From assembly GCA_019137255.1 (NCBI GenBank), contig WPDH01000152.1, positions 1 to 64,000 of the forward strand: a DNA stretch of 64,000 bases, read 5' to 3'. Under the pieces are notes generated by a model. That model was given only the letters and a program-made list of their open reading frames with translations, did no database searches and was not told the DNA's origin. Below, piece by piece: positions 1 to 11,892 of the stretch. The number at the start of each line of letters is the position of its first letter. The stretch's first letter is position 1. The translations under genes and the position numbers were made by a program. This DNA comes from Corinectria fuckeliana. Taxonomy: Eukaryota; Ascomycota; Sordariomycetes; Hypocreales; Nectriaceae.

Positions 1-522
1 CAGAAGCCCCACGCTTACCCTGACCCGCTTGGGCGGGTTGGGGGGGGAAGGGGGGGGAAGGGGGGGGAAGGGGGGGGAGTGATTTCCCAGGGCATGGTAA
101 CCGGGAAGTGTCCAAGGTCGACCTGCACGCATCCTCCCGAGGGCCAAGAGAACCCGAGTTGGGGTGTTCCCGTCCTTCAGCCCTGGACGGCGGTCCGATA
201 GATCGCGATGGGGGGAACCGCGTGGGAGCGGACGAGACCGGGTTCGTCGTGGCTCGCTCTTCTATTTCACCTCGCACGGCGGCGTTGGGTGGCATATCAC
301 GAGACCTTGAGGGGGGCCATCGAAAAGGGTATTTTGCTCTCCCGACAGAGTGGTAACCAGTCTTTCTCCGGCTTCCAGGCCCTCGTCGGCTCGTTTCCGA
401 GGGTGGTAAAGGGAGCATTGCAAAATGGAGGTCTCTTTTCAGACCAATCTCCTACTCTGCTATGTAGCCTACGTAGTAATACGTCGGGGTGTGAGTGAGT
501 GTGTTCTTTGGGGGGGGAAAAA

Positions 523-558
523 GGGGGGGGGGGGGGGGGGGGGGGGGGNNGGGGGGGG
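523..558. repeat. Poly-G run broken by NN
   Basis: A run of G from 523 to 548 is followed by two Ns (549-550) and more G. The Ns inside a homopolymer suggest a place where sequencing or assembly failed rather than a true two-base gap. The real tract length is unknown. Confidence 0.85.
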
Positions 559-2466
559 TGGGTGGTGTAGGCCAGTCAGGGCAGCGGGCCGGCAGGGGGA
601 CCAGCGTCGGCGTTCAACGGGACGGCTTCTGGCATAGAGAGTGGGCACCGGGGCTATAGCGGCCGAGCCCCCCCGGACGTGCCCGAAGCAGTCCTCCTTG
701 TCCGCGGGCTAGAACTGGATACTGGGCTACGGTGGTTCGCTGTGCAAGCTGTCCGCCGTTGTACGAGCAGTACGTATATACAAAGCAATTACTGTACGAT
801 AACCTTTTCACGGCACAAAAGAGCCTCAACAAGCCAAGACAACCCGGCATGGACCACAGGTGGCGGGCAGGCGGGCGTGTCTGAATCACAGCTCAGGGCT
901 CCGGGCTCCGGGCCTTGAGTTGAAGAGGCTGGACGAGAGGACAGAGCGGCTCGATTCGAGTTTCCAGGCGTGTCGTAGCGCATATCCTTCAGGCAACCAT
1001 CCAGAGACACTGCAGTCCAATATTCATTCACCAACGACTGTTCGTACATCACATCCCTTCCACCCAGGCCTCGCATGGTCTCAGAACCAACTCCCCGACC
1101 TCGCGGACAAATGAGCGTGCAGAGCGACCACAGTGCAGTGATTCTGGGAGTACTCAGAGCTACATTGCAACATTCTCCCGGTGCGCACCCCCCTACGCCA
1201 TTCGCTTAATAGTCCTGACCATGCTCACCGTGGATGGGGTGTTCGCAAGAATGCCACGAGTTGGCACGACCCCTCCCCTCCCATCCCTTCTCAGAGCTTG
1301 ACAATAAATCGCAGGTATTCATCGCGGACCTCGCCTTGCCCTTTTTTTTTCTTTTTTTCGCACATCATATCACATCACATGCCACGTGGGATTTGACAGC
1401 TAGCGCCCGCTAGGCAACGAGTTCATGTTGGCTCCAACCTCCGGGCGATCCTCAACTACCAACGGAGCTATCCGCGTTCTGGACACCGGGAAGAAGCCTA
1501 CAGGCCCACGACAAGTTGGTGCTCCCTTGTCCGCAGAGGTCCGTTCGTTCAGGGGGGGTGGAAGTCCAGTCAGTCAATCAATCAAGTGCCTCCACACGCC
1601 GCGCAATAGATCCGCCGGCTGCGGGTTCCGTGCTTCGGTCCTCGGGCACGTTGCGCGCACGACACACAGCACCCTTCATCCGGGCGTCTCACGTCCTGCC
1701 GTTGGGGTGCATGTTTAGGTATGCGCGCCGGCAGCTCAGGCTCCTGTAAGACCGGCAGATGGGCTGCAGTTGCAGTGCTTGCGGCAGGCTGAGAGCGCGC
1801 TGAGAGTGGATGGCAGCCGTGCCTGAAGGGCCCACGGCGGCTACGCAGAACGAAGGAATAGATTGCGGCTTCGCGGTAAGGTAGAAATACCCACGGGCAG
1901 TGGTCCGTCGGTTGCGTTTCCGGGTACCTACGCGCTCTGATGCGTTTCTGATGCATTACATTTACAGCTGACAGCAAAGACTTGCGAAAACCACCATGGG
2001 CCTGCTAATAAGTTGAAGCAGCCCCTTGCTCGATGCCAAGTCTTATCCCCGCCCGCGCTAAGGTCGTCCGCTGGGGATGGATGCCCGTTGAAACTGGAGC
2101 ACCCAGTCCGCAACTAGTGGATTCCATGTCTTGGCTCGACGAGGTTTAGGGAATCAACTTCACAAGTCGAAAGTCGAAAGTCGAAAGTCGCAAGTCACAC
2201 GTCACAAACTCTAAGTGCCCTGATAGTAGTACCTACTAGCTGCCGGCTACGCGCTAATTTCGATGACGCCAGAGGCAAACCGGCCTCAAATGACAAGGGA
2301 TTCGTCATTTTGCCTTCATCTTCTCAGTTTCCCGGTTCCCCAGCTGCAAGCGCACTCGCCCCCAGTGGTTCCTCGGGAAGCGGGAAGCGGGAAGCGGGAA
2401 GCGGGAAGGGGAGAGGAAGGACTCGGAGCTTCGGCAGCGGGAGGCTCGGTGCCTTCGGGACCCTGT

Positions 2467-2467
<1 letters not shown>

Positions 2468-2514
<47 letters not shown>

Positions 2515-2540
2515 NNTTTCCCCCCCCCCCCCCCCCCCCC
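2468..2540. repeat. Poly-C run broken by NN
   Basis: About 47 Cs (2468-2514), two Ns (2515-2516), three Ts and about 21 more Cs. It is the strand complement of the situation at 523-558, again with Ns inside the tract. Proline-rich or glycine-rich ORFs crossing it are artefacts. Confidence 0.85.
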
Positions 2541-4538
2541 GCCAGATCCGTTTCTCAACCTCTCGTGTCCGGCCGAAACTTCGACCACAAGCCTCTCGGC
2601 GCGGGAAACCAACTACCGGCGTAATCCGGGCCGGGCTGACAACGCAAGGCCGGCATCGTCGCGTAATGCCGCCTTTGACTTGGGTCGCATTGACGGTCGA
2701 CGCCCTCCTGCATCAGCGCACAGTGCCTACGTCAATGCTGATTCCCGTCTGCAGACTGCCGGCCGCCGGCCCCAAGCCGGGGATAGCAAGAGTACGCTTC
2801 ATAGCACGGAGGAGATAGATGGTGGGGATGAGAGCTCCGTGATGCAGAACTAAAGTTCCGGCGACGACATCGACGACGAGAACAATTTCGCACCCACGAC
2901 CACGGCTAGCCCGACCGCCGCACGACCCCTGCGCGAACCGACAAAAGCGTCCATCAAAAAACGCTCGTCTTGCCTAATAGGCCCAGACAGTCCAGGATCA
3001 GCAGCAAACAAGTGGGAATGCGCCGCGGCCGAACGCAATTCCTAGGTGTCACCGCTGGGGCGTGCTTTGAAGCGAGCATTGGAAGGAGGAAAGAGCGGGA
3101 GACAACAACGACAAGGAGAAAGCCCGAGAGCTGTCGCGGAATCGGAGGGGGGGCCAAGCGTGAAAGCCGACAACGCCGCATTGCCACGCCCGGGCTGCAG
3201 GGTCTCGGAGCCTTTTGGATGCTTTTGGGTCTTTTGGGTCTTTTGGGCCGAGGACCCGGCCGAGACAGATGTACTGGGTGGGGGAGTTCAGACTCTGTCA
3301 GGTAGGCAGGCCACGGCGAACGGTGCAGACGCCAACTCGCAAGCCCCCGGCCAAACCATGACGGTGGCATAGCCTCATAGGCGCGGCAGAGCCTACCGCA
3401 TTGTCCATCTCCATCCTCATCCCTCGACATGAAGTGTGTGTGTGTGGTGTCGTGCAACCCCAGCACGCGAAAGAAAGGAAAAAGGCAGTGTGTCCTGTCT
3501 GCAGTCGAACTGAGACACTCACTGCACGCCTGACGTCCATGGATTCCCCTCCATTCCGTTTCAGGAGGTGTGGCTGGATTCGGCACGGTGATGTGAAATT
3601 GGGGCGGCATGATTATTGATAGCTAGACGGCCTGATGTGAGCTACTCCTTCTTCCCCACGATGCTAATGTAGCCTGCACGAAATGGTCAAGGGCCCTAAT
3701 AATTAGGGCCTAATTAACTGCCTAATTACCTTGGGCCCGGTCGACGGCCCGTCGCCGATTCTACCGTAGCAGCAGGCTTGGCTCCAGCGGACCAAGTTAG
3801 TTTGATCGTTTTCCCTCGAGCCCGGTCTCTTTGAGCGCGCCGGCCGACCCGCTACAGCTGTTGCCAAGTTGCATCACTGTTTCACAAGAGGTAACTTTGC
3901 TGGGAAAATTTTCTCTTTCTGTAGGTAGTATGCAGTGCGGTGGGTCTTCGACAGCGTATCGACGCTCTAGAGCCGCATCTGAGCCACGTCAGTTGGCACA
4001 TGCAGGTCCTGCGAAAACATGCCGGTCCGCGGGGAAAACAAATGAGAAAAGAAGGCGCCAAGACTCCAGAGACAAAAGACGAAAAGACAGAATTCTTGGG
4101 ACTTTGTCTCGGACGCCGCAGCCCCCCAGCGGGAAAAGGGACCCCTGTCTTGGGCCAGGGGTTTATTCCACACCTTTGTCCAGGGCATGTGCTGGTTGAG
4201 CGGTTGAGCGGTTGAGCAGCTAGGCCGGTCTTCCCCTTTGGGAACAAGAGGAACTAATGGAGAGCGCAAACTTCTATACCGTCATTCAACTCGCCAGGGT
4301 CTCCCTCTCTGATCCAAGTTGCCATTTCCAATCTAGGTAGGTGTGTGGTTGCCGCATCTTAACAAGTCAGGCCAGATAGTTCAACCCCCTCCCCGTCCAG
4401 GCTTAATCGGTTTCTAGGTAGTATCCAATGACCATCCCAATCCTACGTAGCAGGTATATCGCGGCTACTAAAAATGCTTCTTCAGCGTTCTATCCAGCAT
4501 CTCCTTGTCAGAAACAGAACTCTCGACGTCGGTCCCAT

Positions 4539-5580
4539 TTACTCTTCCCAGAAGCCCGGGAACAAATACTCAATGTTCTTCATTGCCTTGGGGTTGCGGC
4601 CCTCGGGCTTGGTCATGAACTTGACGGCCCCTTGAGACACGCCCTGCCAGTGCTTGGCCAGGACCAAGTCGCTGTGCTCTTGCTCCGCCAGCCGGTCCAG
4701 CACAGCGCCCACCAGCCTCTTGGCGTTCTCGCCGTTGGACTTCATGCACTTGATGACCATCTCGACGTTGACGTCCTCGAAGGAGTGCCAGCAGTCATAG
4801 TCGGTCGCCATGCAAATCACCTGGTAGGCCATCTCGGCCTCGCGAGCGAGCTTTGCCTCTGGAAGCGTCGACATGTTGATGACGGAGCCACCCCACGATC
4901 GATACATGTGCGACTCGGCCCGCGTCGAGAACTGGGGTCCCTCTGCCCTGTTTATTAGATCATGTCCAGATTGCCTCCTTCCATGGGGCGTAGCTTACCC
5001 ATGACAACAACCGTCCCCTTCTCGTGTAGAACAACGCCGTCGCCCTCCATATGCTCCGCGCATGTCTTGACCACTTTAGCAAGACCCGCATCGAATGGAT
5101 CGGCGAAGCCGACGTGGCCAACGACTCCGCCCTCGAAGAAGGTGAAGGGCCGGACACCCTTTGTGCGGTCAATGACCTGGTCAGGGACGACAAAGTCCAT
5201 GGGCTTGATCTCCTCCTGCAGCGACCCGACGGCGGAGAAGGCGATGACGCATCGCACGCCGATGTGACGCAAGGCAGCAATGTTGGCTCGGTTGGGGACT
5301 TCGTGAGGTGCGAACTGATGGTGCTGGCCGTGACGAGCGAGGAAAGCAACGTTGACACCCTTGTGGGAAAGGATCAGGATCGGCGACGCGGGCGCGCCCC
5401 AGGGAGTGACGGGGTTGAGAGAGGCAACGGGCTTGAATCCCTCGAGCTGGCCGAGCCCAGTGCCGCCAATGACGGCAATGGGGACGGACTCTGCGAGAAA
5501 AAAGTCAGCACCTGTCCGTCTTCCATGGAAGGGAGAAAGGCACTCGGCATACGGTCAAAGGTCGTCGGGAGGTCACCCAT
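4539..5580 (-). CDS. S-methyl-5'-thioadenosine phosphorylase (MTAP)
   Basis: The enzyme phosphorolyses methylthioadenosine to adenine and methylthioribose-1-phosphate in methionine salvage, in the cytosol and nucleus. I assemble three exons: 5553-5580, 4999-5490 and 4539-4942, giving 307 aa, close to the usual fungal length. Introns start GTATGC and GTAAGC and end CGCAG and GGCAG. The first splice restores the N-terminal GGTGL phosphate-binding loop (about residues 18-22). The second restores the conserved MEGPQFSTRAE stretch; the alternative AG nearer the donor would break the frame. Later family signatures are RHGQHH, the SVINMS segment and an MATDYDCW stretch. The ATG at 5580 is the only one that splices in frame to the loop. 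It is divergent from the ataxin-10-like gene, about 950 bp away. Yeast calls this gene MEU1. Confidence is high. Confidence 0.95.
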
Positions 5581-6530
5581 CTTGGCGGCTGCGGCGGTAT
5601 CGTGGGGATCTGGATCGGATCGAAGCTGGCTTGCGGATATCGGAGGAAGCTGGTTCGCAGGAGGGAGACGTTCGGGAGAGAGGGATGCTATCGTCGCTTG
5701 AAAGAGTGCCCAGCGAGGTTCACGCCCGAAATGGTGACCAGAACTTTACCCCACCATGGCCGGAGGTTGAGCGTTGCGTGATGGAGGGGGGTCGTGGGCC
5801 TCATGCTACCTTGTCATTGGTTGAAATGTTTGAAGAACCGTCTTCGTGTCTTCGTGTTTACATCGGCTTGGTCGTACGAATTCAACCGAAAGGTTGTTTC
5901 CTTTGCATGAAGTGAATGTCGAAAGCTTAATCGAGTTTGGGGCACTGTCAGATTTTATCAATTGGACCTCGATGCCACCTGGTTCCCAGCTCAGTGGATT
6001 TGGTGGCTATAGGGTAAGTAGATCGGCGACGAAGAAACTATTAACCCCCCATGATGACATCACGAGATTGTAAATCATGCAGAAGATCTTGGAAAATCAA
6101 GGGCGTAACGGGTTGATTGACGCTATTTAAAGTATCCATGACGTACATACAGCTGATCTGTAGCGAGGGCGTCTAATCTTTAGTCTAAAACGACTGCATT
6201 ACTTAGTACTTGGGCAGTGACGAAGAATTTGGCCTTAGCTGTCTAGCGTTCACATTGAGTCTCGAACCACCACGAGACGGCCACTTCCTACTTTGAAACT
6301 AGAATTCGAAAGTAAAAACAAGACAAGAGCAACACCACTAATACGACTTTTCCGCCTCTGCTGTATATATATATGTATGTATATAAGCTGAGGACCTTTG
6401 GGGCATAGTCTACCTCCCCATATTGCAGATTGTTAATGCGACTTCTTCAACGCCTTAGGTCTCAAGGCTGCTGACCAACCCCGCCAAAATTTTCCGCCTC
6501 ACTCCGCTCCACCAAAAATTCCAGAAACCC
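5581..6530. other. Divergent promoter region (MTAP / ataxin-10-like)
   Basis: Intergenic stretch between divergent genes. A TA-rich segment (about 6362-6386, TATATATATATGTATGTATATA) lies about 150 bp before the plus-strand start and may belong to its core promoter. No other gene is visible. Confidence 0.5.
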
Positions 6531-8038
6531 ATGTTCACCAACCAACTTACCTGTCGCGCTACATCTCACTCTGAGATGACCACCAAGGACGCGATGACGC
6601 GCTTACCTGACTACGTAACCATATCGGCCGACAGTCTCGACGGCGGGCCCGGCGAGACCATCGAGGAGCGGTGCTTCTCGGCTGCCCTCGTCTGCCTCGA
6701 AGGGCACTACACCCAGTCGCCTCCCATGGGCCCTCAGACAACCGCCAGAGTGAGCTCCATGGTCTCCAAGACGCTGGAAAAGACGCACACCCTCCGGAGG
6801 GCTCGGTAAGGACCCCAGTGCTGATGCCGAGTGCTCGTCCGCTGACGATCGCGCGCAGCGAAGCACTCTCGAGGAACGTGGCTATTTGGATCTGGCTCAC
6901 ACGGATATTCGCCGCCGCTATTCCGAGCTTGACTACGAGGTCTGTTGGACCTTTGTCGAGTCTGAATGACCCAGAGAAGGGCGTTACTCCTCAGGAGAGC
7001 ACGGCTCTGATCGTCATGAACCATGCTTCCATCAAGGAAGATATTGGGACTCTCATCAAGCTCATGCATATCGCCCGGAACCTCCTCGTTAATGCTGAGC
7101 CCGAGGTGCCTCAAGATATTTGCGCAGCTGTCCATTTTGACCAGATGGTCTACCAAACAATCATTCTCTGTGTCAACGTCACTAGTAAGGGCTATGACGG
7201 TGAGATATTGGATGAGACTCAGCGGTTGAAGCTCGGCGACATTACAGAGCTATGTACGGGACAGACCCCAACCCTGCGAGTTTGTCTCAACTAACAGTTC
7301 ACAGACAAGAAACTACTTGTGACCTCTCTTCAGCAGGCCCACAACTGGACCGCCAAGCATGACCGCAACAAGATGTCCTTCTGGTTCGACGTTTTGTTTG
7401 ACGACGATGGGGCCCTTTCGGGATCAGAGGACGGCGTCGGAGACGGCTCAGGATTCCGCCCCGACGTCGCAAAGCAGCAGGTCCATCACTGGCTCGACCG
7501 AAACTCGAAGATGTGCGACACTGCGAGGAAGCTGTTGAAGGACTATGCGCAGAACCAAGCCGACAAGCCGCCCGGTAACTTGGCACCCATCCGACCGCTG
7601 GCGTGGAACTGGCTTCCGGACGAGGCTGTGGACGTTCCGAGCGACGTGCGCAACAGCGATGAGAAGGTCAACCCGATCTGGAAGCCGGACGAAACCGACA
7701 AGTTTGAACAAGACCGGGCCTACGGTCGAGTGTCCAGAGAGATTGATACTTGGTGGCTCCGTGCCCGTGATCCCAATTACGAGGACTGGGTTGTCGGTAT
7801 GCCCGCCGTGGACTTCGCTCAGAGTCGCACCGAACACTGCCGGAACAACCTTGTACATCGGTATGCTCACTCTTATGGGGGAGATCATTCACCACCACCT
7901 GGGGTTGTTGAAGAAGAGCTGTCGGACCACGAACACTGCCACCATTGTGAACATGACCATGATCATGAGCACGACCACGACCACGACCACGACCACGAGC
8001 ATAAGCATAAGCATAAGCACGAGAATGAGGACGACCAT

Positions 8039-8076
<38 letters not shown>

Positions 8077-9646
8077 GCATGAGCATGAGCATGAGCATGA
8101 GCATGAGAACGAGCATGAACATGATCATGAACATGATCATGACCACGAGCATGACCACGAGTGCGAATGTGAATGCGACCACGACCATGAACACGAACAC
8201 GATCATGAGCACGACCATCACCATCACCACGACCATGATCATGATTATGCGCACGATTACGTGGAGGATATGATGGATGATGATGAAGCCGACGACGACG
8301 AATCTTATGGGGAAGGCCCGTTGACCGGCCTGTTGACCGAGGTGCCAAACATTCTTGATCCTAAGCAGATCGAGGCGTTGCATATGATTGTCAAGTCATG
8401 TATCCTGGACAACGCTGGCTCAGGCCTTACTCGAGCAGGCGAAAACTTGCAAAAGACTCGATGCAGAATGTTCCTTGCTCTGGACTGCGGAAAGAGCTTG
8501 CTCCGAGAAATGCTGGTGTTCATTGCCGTCTGGGAAAAGGATGAGCAGTCTCTGATCTTCCAGGTCACCACCCAGATCATTGAAGCACTCCATCACAGTG
8601 CCTTGATACCTTATGCTTGGAACTCTCTGCGGATACCCAAGGACATAATCTCGCCGGCCCAAACTGTGCTGTTGAGATTGGTGAACCACATGTTTCGAGC
8701 TCGGGTTAACAACCCATCTGCTCAAGAGTCCAAGGACAACACTAGAGATGTCAAGCTGGTGCACTTCTTCTTCAGCTTCTTCCGAAGCCGGATTGTTCCC
8801 GAATGCGCAGCCCTGATGCACCTGCAGGCTCAGATTCGCGAGGAGAACTGCGACCCGTCGGAGTTCCCTGTGGACTCTTGGGATATGGAACGGGCGAAGG
8901 ATGGCCTGGCTCAGTACCTTGACTTCCTGACGACCGTGGCTGAGATGATGGACACAAGGGCGAAGCTCATCGAATGGGAGTCGGTGTACGATCTCATAAC
9001 GATACTCAGTGGGCTCGAAGCTGGTGTGCCTAAGAAGCCCTTGATTGAACTACCCAAGCGATCACCCAGGGGTGAGAGTGGCGCGAATCCGATGGTCGAG
9101 CGGCCGTACGCGACAGCGGACGACGGCCTCTCGCCATCACCGCCACCACCGCCATTGCAAGAGCCCGCTCACAAGTTCCCCTGGTCTGGGATCAAGGGAC
9201 AAATCTTCACCATCATCGCAACGCTACTGCAACCGCCGCCAGGCCAGAGCAGTCCCGGAAACCCGGAAGTGCAAATGCAGATGGTTAAGTACAACGGAAT
9301 CGTGCCACTGCTCAACTGCTGCGCGTATGATGATCACAACCCGTTTGCTAAAGAGCGGGTGACGATTTGTCTGAAATGGTTGCTGGATGGATGTGAAGCG
9401 GCAAATAACTTCTTCCGCGAGCTCGTCAACCTTGCACCGCAGCCTAACCTTAGGCCCCCGCCTGGAGGCACTACCGTGTCGACGATCAAAGTCGACGGAA
9501 TCGAAGGAGAGGTCAAGGTGCAGGTCCGATCGAACACTGCGGGCCCGGGAGCCCAGGACACAGAGGATATTGTGGGCGGGGCGGCGAGACTGAACCTGAA
9601 CCAACCTAGCGGCCGAGGTAGCGTTGAGGACGATTTCATGGCATAG
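6531..9646 (+). CDS. Ataxin-10 / Ctr86-like protein with large His/Asp/Glu repeat insert
   Basis: Exons 6531-6805, 6859-7253 and 7305-9646 join in frame (introns GTAAGG...CGCAG and GTACGG...CACAG) to give 1003 aa. The second in-frame ATG at 6576 is an alternative start. The C-terminal part (about residues 850-927) matches the ataxin-10 domain: an armadillo-type helix followed by GIVPLLNCC, DDHNPF and a leucine-rich helix. This domain is found in animal ataxin-10 and yeast Ctr86. The upstream half is helical, consistent with an ARM-repeat solenoid. Residues about 431-542 are almost pure HD/HE dipeptides plus HK, CHHC and CECEC clusters, absent from the family core as I know it. The reading frame stays open through it into conserved sequence, so I treat it as coding rather than an intron. 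The molecular role is unknown; metal binding by the insert is inference only. Confidence 0.85.
7925..8260 (+). repeat. Hexanucleotide repeat tract coding for (HD/HE)n
   Basis: Tandem CACGAC, CATGAG and CATAAG-type hexamers, in frame within the ataxin-10-like gene. Block-wise identical hexamers suggest replication slippage, while synonymous variation between blocks suggests the His-acidic pattern has been kept. Two Cys-containing interruptions (CHHC near 7935 and CECEC near 8161) are visible. Confidence 0.9.
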
Positions 9647-11892
9647 ACGACGCTCTTCAGCCTGGGCTCTTGATGAGGGGTTGAGAATTGAAGAAGCACC
9701 GTGGCGTTGAGCATAAATGCCAATTGAGTGCCAGAAGTGCCTCAATGGCGCCAGGATCAATACCGTCGCATACTGCACGGGTCTTAAAGAAGAAATGGCC
9801 GACGGATTGTGTGACGAAACAAGCCAGTAACATAGTGTATTTAATGTAAACAACGAACAAAGCCGACGCCGACGCCGACGTCAAGGGGCCTTCGCCAAGG
9901 CACATGGCAAGGAACGAGGTTTGGATCATTTCTTCTACACCGCATGTTTCCGTCTAGTTCAACAGCGCCAGTGAGGGTGATATGATGATACGTTCCTCTT
10001 CTGATGGGCGCTGCACGGCGCTTCCGGCTGGCAGGTCATGAGACTGCTCCTACAGGAAGAATTGGAAACGTCAACGGCTCTCCTCCAACGGCTGTGAATC
10101 AACGAAGCGTCACTTTACCCAATGGAGGCGGCTTGGTGGGCCAATGTGGTTACACGGCAGTACGGCTGAGCTGCAAGCAGATGTGGAGGGCTCGGCAGAA
10201 CTGCTTGTCGGCATCCCAACCGTGGTTTTCAGTTGAGCGGGAGACCACGGCAATTGCCCACTGATGAGCAAGCCACAGCCTCAATTAGCTCTTGGGTATC
10301 GATGAGCTGGCAATTTACCAACTGTCCATCTACCCGAATTTCGGAACATGTGCTGGCCGAGAGAGACATCGGTCAAAGCACCGCCATTACACCACCCTCC
10401 GTTCTCATGGCTGGGCCAGCCAGACCAGGCTGTATCTATGTTGTGCAGAGTTTTTCATGTGAGCAATATTTGGGGGCTGCCACGCACGCATAGGGCCCGG
10501 AATCCTTGCCAGCGAACCCATGGCCCAGGCCAGCACAGGGGAATGGATGGGGAAAGACAGTTTTGGGTGGGAGTGCTGTTGGTTGGCACGACGAGGCCAC
10601 CAACCGCGTGGCCGCCAGCAAAAAGACGGCCTCCTTTTTGGGATAGAAGCGTCAGTTAGTTCAGCAGGGGACAGTCCATTGACGCAGACTCGGAGACAAA
10701 AACGAAACAAACGAACAAAGAATCTACCAACAATCGCCCGCTGCGTCCGGCCCGAACCCGTGGAATCTTCAGCGAAATCACGCATTCTGCGTGCAGCAAA
10801 GCGACAGATTGGGCCGTGGGCATGACTTCCCAGCCATGAGAAGTCAAAGAAGCGTATTTCCCTCCTGAACCTCATTCGCAGGAGGAGGGCCTGGCTACGT
10901 AGATGTGTACATGCATGTCTCACCCACCGGCCCCCAAGTTCTCGTCCACCACCGCTAGTCACAACGGCAGACGGCTCTGACAATGCGAAGAGAAGCATGG
11001 ATTTATGGAAATTCCATACTTTATCGGCCTTGCCGCAATACTTCACCCTGGCTCGGATAGACCCTGACACACACACACTCTCTCTCTCTCCCGCCGTCTC
11101 TCTCCCCCCCCTCTTCTCTCTCCCCTCCCTCTTCTCTCTCCTCTCCCTCCCCTCTTCGTACAGCTAGAGGGAGGGAAGAAGCGTGCAAGGATTCGTGGCA
11201 TCCATCAATTACGGAGCCGGATCTGGAGCTCCCAGTGGCTGATATGATAAGGCAAACTCCCTCTCAAATACTAGACCCGTTGCCCTCACTTAGGCTTCTC
11301 CCCGTGTCCATTATCTGCGAAACAGAAGCTTGGATTCTTGTCCAGCGCACTACCTCGACATCCTCGTCACCTTGGGCATAAGCCAAGTTGGCCACTATGG
11401 ACCTCTCCCACGGCGGCTCGGTCATTGTCTACCACCCTCTTACCCTGGGCCTGCCCCAGGAGGCGGCGAGGCACCTTGAGATATGCACTTTCGGTTCTGG
11501 CAGCCACTTCGCCTCGGCCGCAGTGGTATACAGTTCCGCCTGCTGTATGTCTTCTGGTCATTCTAGGACGCGGTCGTAGCTCCTCCGCCTTCATCCCTGG
11601 CCGCGGGCTCTTGCGTCGATGAATCTCTTCCTGCGACTCTCTCCTTTTCTCCTTGACAGTTGCCAACCCTGACCCCGTCTCTCTGCTGATACTCAGCACC
11701 TTCTGGTACACTATCACGCGTGTGCTGCACATCCTCCATCCGTCCTTTGTCGACATCCTGAGCCTGCTGCTGGACTGACCCTTCTCCGTACCGCCCCATG
11801 CCACCTACGGCCTCCTGGCGACGTAATCATTCGCTCTGCCGGGACCAAAGACACCTGCATCGCGAATACGGAGATTAGTGTCCGGTCTTATG
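9647..11892. other. Intergenic, CT-rich tract, no gene recognised
   Basis: No recognisable coding region. A long pyrimidine tract (about 11067-11160, ACACAC then CTCTCT and CCCTCT variants) stands out. Short ORFs between 11338 and 11800 could contain an upstream exon of the next gene, but I found no splice path I trust. Confidence 0.5.
11067..11160. repeat. CA/CT polypyrimidine microsatellite
   Basis: A perfect AC run passes into TC repeats and then degenerate CCCTCTTCTCTC sequence. It lies in intergenic DNA about 0.7 kb before the unknown plus-strand gene. No protein meaning. Confidence 0.85.

Larger units (their letters stand above)
1..4538. other. Gene-free left flank with simple repeats
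   Basis: I find no ORF here with family resemblance or convincing splice structure. Visible elements are a G8AA tandem tract (about 41-77), an interrupted poly-G run with two Ns (about 523-558), a poly-C run with two Ns (2468-2540), an 8-bp AAGTCGAA-type tandem (about 2163-2195), a 7-bp GGGAAGC tandem (about 2370-2407), three CTTTTGGGT copies (about 3223-3248) and three GGTTGAGC copies (about 4194-4217). The last ~110 bases before 4539 are probably 3' UTR of the minus-strand phosphorylase gene. Confidence 0.6.

Noticed and set aside
2263..2853. Proline-rich 196-aa ORF
   Set aside because: It runs through the poly-C/NN tract and owes its length to it; flanking residues show no family resemblance.
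7889..8383. 164-aa minus-strand ORF of almost only V, M, L and I
   Set aside because: It is the antisense shadow of the HD/HE repeat (CAC/GAC hexamers read as GTC/GTG).
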